64,000 bases of DNA from Chryseobacterium shigense (GCF_014207845.1 NZ_JACHLC010000003.1:124001-188000); one strand, 5' to 3'; positions 34,068-43,150 are shown, counted from the stretch's first letter. The notes: a model not told the origin generated them from the letters alone. Program-made: numbers and translations.

Positions 34068-35869
34068 TACTGTAAATGATTTTTATTGTTCTGAAACCAA
34101 AGTGCAAGGATCAGCAGACTCCAGTGCTGATGGTGTTTGTTAAGCTTTTTTTGTACCTCGTTAAAATCCAGATACTTGAAGATATAGCTGTTTTTGTTTT
34201 CAAGGAGTTCTTTGCTTAGGCTCTGAAGCTCCGGTTCTTTGAACCATTCGGTTACAGAAGCCCCGAAGCCGTTCTTGCCACGCTTTGCAATTTCTTCTGT
34301 CCATGCCTGGGAATAGGCTTTTCTCAGTATAATCTTATCTTCTGTAGAGTTTACCTTATACTGCCACGGCATCTGGATACAGAATTCTGCAAAATCAATA
34401 TCAAGGAAAGGAATTCTTACCTCTACGGAATTGTACATAGAGGTTCTGTCTCCCTTAAGAAGCATATTGGCGGGTACATATTTCTCCAGGTCAATACGCA
34501 TGAGGTCATTATAATCTTCATTAGTGGGGTTAAAGCTGAAATCCTGTCCCGGAATTTCATCGGTGATCCCGAGATTTCTGATTTCTGCAACGGAGAAATA
34601 ATTCCTTACTTTATTCTGATGATAATCTATGGTATCTTTATATTGTGCCCTTACGCGCCTTTCGGAGCCAACATCTCTGAATTTGCCAGCCAAAAGGATC
34701 ATCTTTGAGAGATATTCAGGATAGAAGCCCTTTTGGGAAAGGTCTATGTTATATTTATAGAAAGTATAACCACCAAACAGTTCATCACCCACATCCCCTG
34801 AAAGGATTACCTTCAGATCTTTCGATGCTTCTTTGAAAATGAGATGGGTAGGAAGAAGGGAAGAGTCCATTAACGGCTCATCCATGTATGAATATACTTC
34901 CTGAAGGGTCTCGGAAATCTTCTGTTTTTTATCCAGAAGAATATGATGGTCGGTTTTATATTTATCTGCAATGGCCTGTGCATACGGCATCTCGTTTAAG
35001 TCGCCGCTTTCGTAGCCGTAAACCAGGGTTTTTATGTTTTCCTTGTATTTGGAAGCAACGGCAACAATAGTACTGGAATCCAGACCGCCGGAAAGGAAAG
35101 AGCCTACAGGGACATCAGCTACCAACTGTTTCTTTATAGCTATATCCAGAAGATGCTTAAATTTTTCAATGCTTTCATCCAAACTTAACGTTGAGGTTTC
35201 AGTAGGAATGGTCCAGTATGGCTTTACCTCTGCTTTTCCATTTTTTAATACTAATGTATGGGCAGGTTTGAGATTGAAAATATTTTTGTAAATCGTTTTA
35301 TGAGGGTGAATATATCCGTTTTTTAAATAGTAGGCAATCTGTGCTGTATCAATTTCCGGTTTTATCAGTCCTGAAGCAAGAATAGCTTTAATTTCGGAAG
35401 CAAAAATAAATTCACCGTTTTTCCCGATAGCATAATAAAAAGGTTTTTCCCCGAAACGGTCTCTGGCACAGAACAGTTCCTGTTTTTCTTCATCCCAGAT
35501 CGCAAAAGCAAACATTCCGGGAAGGTCATGAATCAGGTTTTTTCCTTTTTTCTGGTACATAGCAAGAATCACTTCTGTATCCGAGCTTCCACGGTAAGGG
35601 TAATCGGAATACTGGTCTTTTATTTCAGAGTAACCGTAAATTTCCCCGTTCAGTACAATGCATTCATTTTTTGTACTGGAAAACATGGGCTGTATCCCAT
35701 TTTCAGACAGATCTATGATAGAAAGCCTGCGATGCCCCAAAGCTGCATTGTCATAAAATTCATGATGTGCCGAATCCGGCCCGCGGTAGGCGATGGCATC
35801 CGTCATTCTTTGAATTTCATTCTGGTAATTTCGGGCGTTATTGGTTATAATTCCGGCTATTCCACACAT
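34067..35869 (-). CDS. asnB: Glutamine-dependent asparagine synthase-like amidotransferase
   Basis: A complete AsnB-type protein of 600 residues. The N-terminal class II glutaminase domain starts MCGIAGI with Cys2 as nucleophile, followed by RGPDS and LGHRRLSIIDLS; the C-terminal synthetase domain has the ATP pyrophosphatase motif FLSGGLDSST and VLSGDVGDELFGGY. In polysaccharide loci such proteins often amidate uronic acids or other sugar carboxylates rather than aspartate; Ugd in the same locus makes a uronic acid, so this is plausible here. Its first 54 codons and 86 upstream bases are duplicated at 37280-37526. Confidence 0.94.
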   Translation of the reverse strand: MCGIAGIITNNARNYQNEIQRMTDAIAYRGPDSAHHEFYDNAALGHRRLSIIDLSENGIQPMFSSTKNECIVLNGEIYGYSEIKDQYSDYPYRGSSDTEVILAMYQKKGKNLIHDLPGMFAFAIWDEEKQELFCARDRFGEKPFYYAIGKNGEFIFASEIKAILASGLIKPEIDTAQIAYYLKNGYIHPHKTIYKNIFNLKPAHTLVLKNGKAEVKPYWTIPTETSTLSLDESIEKFKHLLDIAIKKQLVADVPVGSFLSGGLDSSTIVAVASKYKENIKTLVYGYESGDLNEMPYAQAIADKYKTDHHILLDKKQKISETLQEVYSYMDEPLMDSSLLPTHLIFKEASKDLKVILSGDVGDELFGGYTFYKYNIDLSQKGFYPEYLSKMILLAGKFRDVGSERRVRAQYKDTIDYHQNKVRNYFSVAEIRNLGITDEIPGQDFSFNPTNEDYNDLMRIDLEKYVPANMLLKGDRTSMYNSVEVRIPFLDIDFAEFCIQMPWQYKVNSTEDKIILRKAYSQAWTEEIAKRGKNGFGASVTEWFKEPELQSLSKELLENKNSYIFKYLDFNEVQKKLNKHHQHWSLLILALWFQNNKNHLQ

Positions 35870-35955
35870 AATATATTGTTTTTCATCATTAATTTTATTT
35901 TCGGATAGACAAATTTACGACAGATTTATAAAATACTTCTTATTTGGGAAATTTG
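35709..35955. repeat. 247-bp direct repeat, copy 1 (asnB 5' end and upstream region)
   Basis: This segment covers the first 54 codons of asnB and 86 upstream bases. It is repeated at 37280-37526 in the same orientation with a single mismatch (35717 versus 37288). The repeat ends where a decayed GT2 gene begins. Such identity shows a recent event. Confidence 0.97.
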
Positions 35956-36375
35956 CTGTTGATTAAACTTATCCTGAAATTCCTTTCTTTCTTTTTCGGT
36001 TAAACATTCCACACCAATGGCTCTAAAAATATCTTCAATCTTTTCATCTTTTAAAATCTCTTTTTCCGCATCAAAACGATTGGGAAGGTAAAAATGTTAT
36101 CAGCATCTAAAAAAGGTGTAAATTCTAATTGAGCTTTCTCTAATCCTAGGATTCTTGTAGCTACCGCTCCGTAATTTTCTTTTATCAGGATGATGGTGTA
36201 GCTTAATTTTCGGATTTTCTACCTTCAGTTTACGGCAGATGTCTAAGGAATTATCTGTTGATTTGTCTTCTACTAAAATAACTTCTTTTACTCCATCAAA
36301 ATGCACTACAGACACCACATATTTTTCCAAAAACTACCCTTCATTATGAACCATAATAATTACTGAGGCTGTCAT
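35956..36375 (-). pseudogene. Decayed glycosyltransferase family 2 gene
   Basis: Read from an ATG at 36375, the sequence resembles the N-terminal half of the GT2 at 31984-32919: TASVIIMVHNEG, then a TAG stop (36336-36334), then EKYVVSV ... VKEVILVEDKSTDNSLDICRKL ... HHPDK. After that the homologous reading moves to other frames: GLEKAQLEFTPFLDAD in one, then NRFDAEKEILKDEKIED and GVECLTEKERKEFQDKF in another. So there is one stop and at least two frameshifts, and the gene ends abruptly at the repeat border at 35955, lacking its C-terminal half. Protein-level identity to the intact GT2 is only moderate, so this is an older relative, not a fresh copy. Confidence 0.85.
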
Positions 36376-36380
36376 TAAAA

Positions 36381-37199
36381 TTAAACCGGTGAAATAACTA
36401 AATTATCATTTATTAAAAGTTCTTCTTCTAAGCTGTAAAAGTCTTTATTAAGTACTCTGCTATGTATTTTGAAGTTGTTATCTAAAAAGAATTTTAAAAG
36501 TTCGCGGGAGGTATGAGAGCCTTGTTGGTCAATTGCCATAGGGCAAAATTCCATGAAAAAAATAGGTCTGTTTTTTAAGAAAATATCTTTATTGCCTAAT
36601 ATTACAACAGCTTCGTATCCTTCTACATCCATTTTCACTACGTCAAACTTGGCATTATTTATAATTTTTTCTAAAGGCTCTATTTGAACAGTAATTACTT
36701 TCTTTCCAGGATGATCGATCTCTACAAATGAACTCATCCCTGCATGCCCTGTCATAAAATTAAATGATTTTGTTTCAGAACGATCACCGATTGCAGCATT
36801 AAATAGTTTAATATTTTTGTAATTATTTTTTTTAATACTTTCGCTAAACTCATGATAAACATCGGGAATAGGTTCAAACGCAAAAATTTGTTTACAATAA
36901 GGGGCTAAAAGTAAGCTGTGTTGCCCAATATTAGCTCCTATGTCTAATAAAACTTTATCTTTTGAAAGAACATTCCTTATATCATCTACAATATATTGCT
37001 CATAAATTCCATTTTCAAAAATATAAAAATCTACATATCCGAATCTTTTATTGAGATAGATTTTGGTTTTCTGGTTGTTGTATTTAATTGTATAAAGTTT
37101 TCTGTTATCAAGATAGGAGATATTTAATTTTCTATTAATAAAATTTATTGGACCTTCTTGAAAGAATATACTTTTGAGGGATTTCAGATAGTTTGCCAT
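36381..37199 (-). CDS. FkbM family methyltransferase
   Basis: A methyltransferase of 272 residues. LLDIGANIGQHSLLLAPY (about residues 80-98) is motif I, FAFEPIPDVYHEF the ribose-binding Glu motif, and FDVVKMDVEGYEAVVILG the FkbM signature (DVEGxE). FkbM-type enzymes O-methylate sugars or polyketides. The gene is visibly richer in A and T than asnB next to it. It lies inside the 1.57-kb interval bounded by the 247-bp direct repeats, between a truncated asnB and a decayed GT2, so it was probably brought in by the rearrangement that made the repeats. Confidence 0.92.
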   Translation of the reverse strand: MANYLKSLKSIFFQEGPINFINRKLNISYLDNRKLYTIKYNNQKTKIYLNKRFGYVDFYIFENGIYEQYIVDDIRNVLSKDKVLLDIGANIGQHSLLLAPYCKQIFAFEPIPDVYHEFSESIKKNNYKNIKLFNAAIGDRSETKSFNFMTGHAGMSSFVEIDHPGKKVITVQIEPLEKIINNAKFDVVKMDVEGYEAVVILGNKDIFLKNRPIFFMEFCPMAIDQQGSHTSRELLKFFLDNNFKIHSRVLNKDFYSLEEELLINDNLVISPV

Positions 37200-37239
37200 A
37201 TAAATAATTTTAAATGTTAATCATTTTATAATTTTTTTG

Positions 37240-37440
37240 TTATTGTGTTCCCCAAAGAGTACAAAAACATAGGCTGTTTAGATCTATAATAGAAAGCCTG
37301 CGATGCCCCAAAGCTGCATTGTCATAAAATTCATGATGTGCCGAATCCGGCCCGCGGTAGGCGATGGCATCCGTCATTCTTTGAATTTCATTCTGGTAAT
37401 TTCGGGCGTTATTGGTTATAATTCCGGCTATTCCACACAT
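37240..37440 (-). pseudogene. Truncated duplicate of the asnB 5' end
   Basis: The first 54 codons are identical to asnB (MCGIAGI ... RRLSIIDL); after the repeat border at 37280 the frame runs on for 12 unrelated codons to a stop at 37240. The protein would hold only part of the glutaminase domain and cannot be a working amidotransferase. The original asnB leader region follows it. Confidence 0.93.
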
Positions 37441-37526
37441 AATATATTGTTTTTCATCATTAATTTTATTTTCGGATAGACAAATTTACGACAGATTTAT
37501 AAAATACTTCTTATTTGGGAAATTTG
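37280..37526. repeat. 247-bp direct repeat, copy 2
   Basis: Second copy of the segment at 35709-35955, offset by 1571 bases, one mismatch. Beyond 37526 the sequence leads to the stop of the membrane protein at 37621. The rest of the gap up to 37620 (94 bases) holds nothing I recognise. Confidence 0.97.
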
Positions 37527-37620
37527 TATCAAAATGATTCTGTTGATTCTATCCATATTCACCATGTTAAAAGAAAGTCCTGATTTATTGTTTATACTTC
37601 CAATGATTAGATTTTTACAG

Positions 37621-38757
37621 CTAAAAAAGTACTTTCTGAATTTTATAAAAGATAAAATAGTATGCCCGTTTTATAAGGGAGTCAAGAGCAGGAAAAGTTA
37701 CGAATCCCTGATGCAGGACCATCATACTCCATAAAGCATTAAATGCAATCAGTATAAGAGCTGTTATATCTTTTCTGGTATTGCTTGCCAGTGTTTTTTC
37801 ACCTGCAATGTATATCGTTAATAAAGAGAAAAGGATATTGATCCATCTTCCCCAGTCGTATGCTATATAAAATAAGGGCGCTAAACAAAGCACCTGTACT
37901 GCAATGAATACGAAATTAATTTTAAGCTCATTAAATTTATAATATATCCCAAAAGTCAGTATGCTGATTACCATACTGATGCTGTAGGTCTGGTAGCCGT
38001 AAATATGTTCTTTGTAAAAATTCAGAACATCAAAATGGGGATCATATTCATAGATTCCTAATTGGCCAAGCTGAAGGCCGTGTTCTTTTAAAAATACAAT
38101 GGAATGATCTGTTCTTATATCCATTCCGAATTTGTAAAGAACAGCCATAGTGATGACGGCAGGCAGTATCTGAAAAATGAAAATTTTCTTGAGTTTACTC
38201 ATTGCAGGACCTTCATTTTTAATAAAATAAGTAAACGCTACAAATGGCAGATAAAAAAAAGAAGCTTCATGATTTAAGATGGAAATGATAATAAAAAAGG
38301 TTATTACAAAGTCACCGATAATCATTTTTGATTTCAACGACATAAAGTATACAAGATACAGCAGCATGACAAAAATATCCTTTTTCGCTGCAATAGTTGG
38401 ATCTTTTAAAAGCATTCCAAAAGCCGAGGGAAGAAGTAAGATAGCTATTGTTACCAGGTTGTTCTTATTTTTCCAGAACAGTTTAATCAGTAAACAGAAA
38501 AATACTGTGTATATCACAAACAGGAATGAAAATACCAGATATTCCAGGTTAATGTGGGTAATCTCATTCAGAAATATAAATATACTCCCAAACAGGCCTC
38601 TTCTTTTGAAGCCGCCGTCCTGGTAATTAATGATCCATTCGCCTAAATACCAGCCGTTTTTATACGTTACAATCTGAAGATAGGAGTTCTGTATACTAAT
38701 GAAATAATATATAAGGAATATGATACCGATGATGTAATTAATGACCTTTGATTTCAT
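37621..38757 (-). CDS. Multi-pass membrane protein, candidate polysaccharide polymerase or EpsG-like
   Basis: A protein of 378 residues with about nine to ten hydrophobic helices. Between the first helices lies a loop with WYLGEWIINYQDGGFKRRGL; later GMLLKDPTIAAKKDIFVMLLYL has charged residues near a helix start. The QDGGFKRRG loop recurs in unclassified membrane proteins of glycan loci; Wzy-like polymerase or a GT-C-type role is possible, but I cannot decide. Next upstream is a glycosyltransferase gene, two bases away. In an ABC-exporter locus a Wzy polymerase would not be needed, which argues for another role. Confidence 0.7.
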   Translation of the reverse strand: MKSKVINYIIGIIFLIYYFISIQNSYLQIVTYKNGWYLGEWIINYQDGGFKRRGLFGSIFIFLNEITHINLEYLVFSFLFVIYTVFFCLLIKLFWKNKNNLVTIAILLLPSAFGMLLKDPTIAAKKDIFVMLLYLVYFMSLKSKMIIGDFVITFFIIISILNHEASFFYLPFVAFTYFIKNEGPAMSKLKKIFIFQILPAVITMAVLYKFGMDIRTDHSIVFLKEHGLQLGQLGIYEYDPHFDVLNFYKEHIYGYQTYSISMVISILTFGIYYKFNELKINFVFIAVQVLCLAPLFYIAYDWGRWINILFSLLTIYIAGEKTLASNTRKDITALILIAFNALWSMMVLHQGFVTFPALDSLIKRAYYFIFYKIQKVLF

Positions 38758-38759
38758 AT

Positions 38760-39722
38760 TTAATCAATAAATACTTCTTTAAATTTGTCCATTACCGGAT
38801 TGGGTAAGAATTTCTCATATAATTCCCTGGCAGACAAACTTAAATCTGAATCCAGAAGTATATTTTTAAGCTCTCCTGCATTTTTGTAGTAATAAGCCTG
38901 ATTTTTCAGATGATTGATATGTGCTTTTTCAGGTGAATCTGCAAAGGTGATGACCGGTTTTCCTTTAATGGCAAATTCTGCAACGGTAATTCCGAATGTT
39001 TCCCCTCTTTCACGGCCGTGAAGTAAAGCGTTACATGTATTGATGAATTTAAGCTTCATCAGAACATCTGAGCTTGGAGGTAAAAATTTGATGTTTGACG
39101 GAGCAGATTTCCACCATTTTTTTTTCACGAACGTATCAACGCCCATGAAGATAAAATAAACGTCTTTGTATGCAGAGGCAATTTTTTCTACCGTTTTCTG
39201 TACAAAACCGATATTAAAGCTTTGTCCGCCTCCATAATATCCGAATACTTTGGCATTTTTTGGAATGTTAAGCTCGGCTCTAAGATCTTCATGAGTTTCA
39301 TTTTCAAAATTGACCATATGGGGTACAAACGGAGATTTGCCCTGCGTCATTTCTTCGCTGAGCCATTCAGATACGTAGGCATAAATATCCCCATGAGGTT
39401 CAAAATATTTAAAAACACTATGAACAGCTGTTTTGCATTCCTTAGTCTCTATATTGTCGTAAAACCCGTTTTTAATGGCGTAAAACAAATCAATATTATT
39501 GTTTTTTATGATAGTATCTACCTCATTGAAATCCGAATAATCGAAGACCTGAAATCTTTTTTCAAATTTTTCAATCCCAAGCGGATGGTTGGTAGGGAGC
39601 GTTTTATTGTATACGATGACAGATTCATTTCCCAGATATCTTTCATTGAAGTCGGCATAATCATATAATGCGATGGAAGTCCCTCTGTAATTGAGTTCGT
39701 TCTCATGGAAAAGGATTTTCAT
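38760..39722 (-). CDS. Glycosyltransferase, GT4-like
   Basis: A protein of 320 residues. The C-terminal half shows KVFGYYGGGQSFNIGFVQKTVEKIA, then HGRERGETFGITVAEFAIKGKPVITFAD, the EX7E motif region of GT-B enzymes. The N-terminal domain (MKILFHENELNYRGTSIALYDYAD) replaces the usual GGAEK with RGTSIAL. Shorter than typical GT4 (about 370), so the N-terminal domain is compact. Coupled with its neighbours in the minus-strand operon. Confidence 0.82.
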   Translation of the reverse strand: MKILFHENELNYRGTSIALYDYADFNERYLGNESVIVYNKTLPTNHPLGIEKFEKRFQVFDYSDFNEVDTIIKNNNIDLFYAIKNGFYDNIETKECKTAVHSVFKYFEPHGDIYAYVSEWLSEEMTQGKSPFVPHMVNFENETHEDLRAELNIPKNAKVFGYYGGGQSFNIGFVQKTVEKIASAYKDVYFIFMGVDTFVKKKWWKSAPSNIKFLPPSSDVLMKLKFINTCNALLHGRERGETFGITVAEFAIKGKPVITFADSPEKAHINHLKNQAYYYKNAGELKNILLDSDLSLSARELYEKFLPNPVMDKFKEVFID

Positions 39723-39728
39723 TCGTCT

Positions 39729-40517
39729 TTATTTTAATTTATTTTTCAATTTGTTAAGTATTTTCCGGAGCAGGCTTTTCTTTGGATATTTAACAAGATC
39801 CTTATGGGTGAAAAGGCCTTCGCCCTGCGCTATTTTAAAGTCCTGCTTTACCCACCAGGAAGCAATATTTCTTTCCAGCGAAACGGATTCTCCTGAGAAA
39901 GGAAGAATTTTTTCAAGCAGGTAGCTTTTTCTGACAAGATAAGGATTGTTTGTCCAGTTGGCCCACCGCGATGTGGTTACAAAAAAGTCTCCCTGTTTCT
40001 GTATCTTATCGGGGAATTCTACTGCCGGATCCAGCCAGTGCAGGGATTCCAGAAGGTGAGGGGACGTGCATTCGTGCCAGTCATCATAATATTCCAGTTC
40101 TTTACCTTTATGCCTGATGGATATCAGAGGATAGCCCGGATTTTTTCTGCTTCGGTAGCGCACAACATCAAAGCCGTTATTTAATAATTCCAGCCCTCCT
40201 TTTAACTGGGGAAAAAGGGTGTTTTTATCTTCAATCAGTTCCCAGTCATGCTCAAGGAAGAGGATGTTTTGAGAAGATGCATTTTCAGCAAGCATTTTCA
40301 TACCTTTTCCTATTCCAACATTTTCTTTTAAACCAATGTATTTAATATTGTATTTTTCTGCTACTTTTTTGTCATCATTATTTACTTCCTGAAACAGAAT
40401 CGTAATATCATCCACCATATCCAGAAGGCCATACTTTTTGTATGATCTTAATGTGTTTTTCAGATTGGCAGCACTTTTCCAGGAGAGAATGCAGATGCTT
40501 ATGGGGAACTTTTCCAT
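39729..40517 (-). CDS. Glycosyltransferase family 2-like protein
   Basis: A protein of 262 residues with a GT-A-like start (FPISICILSWKSAANLKNTLRSY) and IKYIGLKENVGIGKGMKML followed by ILFLEHDWELIED, where EHDW takes the position of the DxD motif. The rest (YRSRKNPGYPL, SLHWLDPAV, RWANWTNNPYLV) fits acceptor binding. It is a divergent GT2; donor unknown. Confidence 0.8.
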   Translation of the reverse strand: MEKFPISICILSWKSAANLKNTLRSYKKYGLLDMVDDITILFQEVNNDDKKVAEKYNIKYIGLKENVGIGKGMKMLAENASSQNILFLEHDWELIEDKNTLFPQLKGGLELLNNGFDVVRYRSRKNPGYPLISIRHKGKELEYYDDWHECTSPHLLESLHWLDPAVEFPDKIQKQGDFFVTTSRWANWTNNPYLVRKSYLLEKILPFSGESVSLERNIASWWVKQDFKIAQGEGLFTHKDLVKYPKKSLLRKILNKLKNKLK

Positions 40518-40527
40518 ATTAAATCTT

Positions 40528-41478
40528 TTAAATATTTAAATAGGGATGATTACCACTCATAGATACTTTCCGGTAGGCCTGAATCTCATCAAACCTTTTT
40601 GAAAAGAATTTATACTGGTCCAGGTAAAACTTGTATTCGCTGGTATTTCTCTGGATACCGTGTTTCATAAGAGATGTGATAAAAGCTTTTTTCTCCCGGC
40701 CGATGTTGTAATCAAAATTGGGGTTCATGTACTTCGTTTCTCTCTGCATTTGCATGGAAAGTCTTTTCCTTGCCAATACTTCAGCGGGATCTTTCATTTC
40801 CTCTTTCTGGAAATCCTGGACTTTTGCATCGTGCACCACTTTACTTTTCGGGCAGGCAATGATTTTCAGCCCGAAATAGGTAACCCTGTTAATGTAATCG
40901 TAATCTTCAGCACCATGAAAGAAATAAGGATTAAAGCCTCCTACTTTTTCAAGCACTTTTCTGGGAATGAACCAATGAGCCGCGTTCACGAATTTTATTT
41001 CATAAAAAGGCTTTACATCGCCAAGAAAAACATCGGAAAGAAATCTGTTATTCTTACAATCCTGAGCAAGGTAATTTTCAAAGTGAAGATCAAATTTTTT
41101 CCCGGTTCCATCCAAGTGCATAGGACTTAAAATACCGATTTTCTCCTGCTCCGGATAATGATTATAAGCTTCCAGCAATTGCTCTACGCTGTCTGGAAAA
41201 ATCCAGGCATCCTGATTCATAAGGTATACAAAATGAGCTCCTTCTTTATATGCTTTCTCTATTCCCTGGTTATTGGCTTTCCCGAATCCGGAATTTTCGG
41301 CAGACTGTATAAAATCTACCTCCGGGAAATGAGTTTTAATATAGTCCTGGGTTCCGTCGGTAGAGCCATTATCAATAACTATTGATTTTACGGGAATATT
41401 GGAATTCCGTAAACTTGTAAAACATCTTTCTGCCCATTTCATGGCATTATAGGTTACAATAATAAAATAAATCTTCAT
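40528..41478 (-). CDS. Glycosyltransferase family 2, rhamnosyltransferase-like
   Basis: A GT-A enzyme of 316 residues. YFIIVTYNAMKWAERCFTSL and VKSIVIDNGSTDGTQDY are typical of the WbbL/rhamnosyltransferase subgroup, as is SGFGKANNQGIEKA; FVYLMNQDAWIFPD carries the metal-binding DxD-like NQDA, and FFHGAEDYDYINRV is the acceptor motif. The predicted donor could be a dTDP-deoxy sugar, matching the dTDP pathway at 49362-53797, but no RmlC/RmlD is present in the window. Confidence 0.9.
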   Translation of the reverse strand: MKIYFIIVTYNAMKWAERCFTSLRNSNIPVKSIVIDNGSTDGTQDYIKTHFPEVDFIQSAENSGFGKANNQGIEKAYKEGAHFVYLMNQDAWIFPDSVEQLLEAYNHYPEQEKIGILSPMHLDGTGKKFDLHFENYLAQDCKNNRFLSDVFLGDVKPFYEIKFVNAAHWFIPRKVLEKVGGFNPYFFHGAEDYDYINRVTYFGLKIIACPKSKVVHDAKVQDFQKEEMKDPAEVLARKRLSMQMQRETKYMNPNFDYNIGREKKAFITSLMKHGIQRNTSEYKFYLDQYKFFSKRFDEIQAYRKVSMSGNHPYLNI

Positions 41479-41490
41479 CTTTTCGCGGCT

Positions 41491-42159
41491 TTAAATATAC
41501 TTTTTGACTAAAGATTCTATATAATCCTCAGGGTTGACGTCTGAGAAAAACCGATTAACGCTGTCCTCAAATGAAACCTGATAAAAATCTCCCTCATTTA
41601 CTTCATTATAAATAGCTTTTTTATTTACTTTTTTTTCAATGGCTCCTATAATTTCCTGTAAATTATAATAATAAGGGAAAGCATAGTTGATCGTCTGATT
41701 TTTTAAATAAGGACAAATTTCCACTAAAAATTTATGAATATCATCCATATCAATCAGCAGTCTTCTAGCATGGCTATGAACGTTAAATGTATGATCTCCG
41801 GTAATCTGGGTCCTTAAATAATTAAACAGGGTGTTGGGGTTTCCTCCTTTTCCTACAATATTTCCGACCCGGAGAATAAGATGATTGCCGGAATTCTCTT
41901 TAATATAATTCTCCATTTGAAGCTTATGTAAAATATAAGGACTGTCCTGTTTCGACTGATCGTTTACGCTTAATGTTGAAAAATATATAAATTTACTTTC
42001 AGAGTATTTTTCCAAAGTGTTTTTCACAAGGCTGAATTCTCTTTCAAATTCAGAGTTTTTGGTTTCGAGGGAATTGGAAACACCGGAAGCAAAGAACAGG
42101 TTGTCTTCTGAATCAATATTTCTTAATGAGTTAGCAATAAGTCCGTTGCCTATAATCAT
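41491..42159 (-). CDS. NAD-dependent epimerase/dehydratase family protein (short)
   Basis: A protein of 222 residues. The N-terminus MIIGNGLIANSL is a short glycine motif in place of the usual GxxGxxG; FIYFSTLSV and YILHKLQME give the Ser and Tyr-xxx-Lys of extended SDRs, and LILRVGNIVGKGGNPNTL and RRLLIDMDDIHKFL are epimerase-family motifs. It is far shorter than typical members (about 310), with the N-terminal strand-helix part reduced. Probably modifies a nucleotide sugar, but its activity is uncertain. Confidence 0.8.
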   Translation of the reverse strand: MIIGNGLIANSLRNIDSEDNLFFASGVSNSLETKNSEFEREFSLVKNTLEKYSESKFIYFSTLSVNDQSKQDSPYILHKLQMENYIKENSGNHLILRVGNIVGKGGNPNTLFNYLRTQITGDHTFNVHSHARRLLIDMDDIHKFLVEICPYLKNQTINYAFPYYYNLQEIIGAIEKKVNKKAIYNEVNEGDFYQVSFEDSVNRFFSDVNPEDYIESLVKKYI

Positions 42160-42223
42160 ACGTTATCTTTTTTTTCAATTTGTGTAAGTAAGAAAGTTTT
42201 CATGTATAAGAATTACCAGCAAC

Positions 42224-43150
42224 CTATTTAAGGTAATCAAATATATGAAAATAGTATTTCATTTTTAACCTGGTGATCCAGCTGTGCAAAAGGGGAAGGC
42301 TTTTGATATAATTCTTATATTGCTGAATACAGTATGTTTTATACTCTTTTTCAAGTTCTGTAGTAAGGCTGAGTTTTTGAATTGCATTTTTTACAAACGG
42401 GAATCTTTTGAATATGGCAAAAACTGAATCACGGGATAAAACTTCTTTTTCAGAAGCATTAAAATAAGCAAATGTTTTGTATCCTATGCTTTGTTTCGGA
42501 TGTATACGGTATCCTCCCAGAATTCTTTTTTCTATCCATACGGAATCTTTATCGGAAGCAATCAGAAGGAGTTCATAATCGTGAATAATCGTGGAATTAA
42601 TTTTTTTCAGGGGAAGATTCTCTTTCAGAAAAGTATTTCGGACGGCCATGCTCATTCCGGGAAATATATTTCCTTTAAATAAAATTCTTTTTACAATGTC
42701 CTGCGGCTGTGTAAAATGATCAGGGTCTATAGCATCAAGGTCCCAATATGTAATTTCTTCGGTGCTGTTGATGTTTTCCCCAAAAAGTTTAATGTTATGG
42801 GATACGATGTTAACATGAGGATGCTGTTCAAAGATTTCTGTGATCACTGCAGTTTTATCCTGATTCCAGCGGTCATCCTGATCACATAAGAATACAAGAT
42901 CTCTGGTGCACATGCTCATTGCTTTTTCAAAGTTTTCAACGTATCCTATGTTTTCTGTATTCCGGTGAATTTTTATGATATCCGGATAACGTGCTGAATA
43001 ATCGGAAAGTATTTTTGAAGTTCCATCAGTAGAATTATCATCACAAATAATGATCTCAGACACAGGTTTTGCCTGGCTGAGAATACTTTCCAGCTGTTCT
43101 GCTATATATTTTTCACCATTATAGGTACAAAGGGCTACGGATGCTGTCAT
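42224..43150 (-). CDS. Glycosyltransferase family 2
   Basis: A GT-A enzyme of 308 residues: ASVALCTYNGEKYIAEQLESIL, then IIICDDNSTDGTS and FLCDQDDRWNQDK, the motif set of RfbF/RgpA-type GT2 proteins which often use dTDP-rhamnose or related deoxy sugars. FNASEKEVLSRDSVFAIF marks the acceptor half. 17 bases downstream of the GT2 at 43168. Confidence 0.9.
   Translation of the reverse strand: MTASVALCTYNGEKYIAEQLESILSQAKPVSEIIICDDNSTDGTSKILSDYSARYPDIIKIHRNTENIGYVENFEKAMSMCTRDLVFLCDQDDRWNQDKTAVITEIFEQHPHVNIVSHNIKLFGENINSTEEITYWDLDAIDPDHFTQPQDIVKRILFKGNIFPGMSMAVRNTFLKENLPLKKINSTIIHDYELLLIASDKDSVWIEKRILGGYRIHPKQSIGYKTFAYFNASEKEVLSRDSVFAIFKRFPFVKNAIQKLSLTTELEKEYKTYCIQQYKNYIKSLPLLHSWITRLKMKYYFHIFDYLK

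Noticed and set aside
35709..37526. Interpretation of the repeat-bounded interval as an insertion sequence or transposon
   Set aside because: The repeats are direct, contain asnB coding DNA, and no transposase or terminal inverted repeat is present.
37534..37734. Plus-strand ORF of 66 codons after the second direct repeat
   Set aside because: Half of it is antisense to the membrane protein at 37621; no promoter or homology seen.
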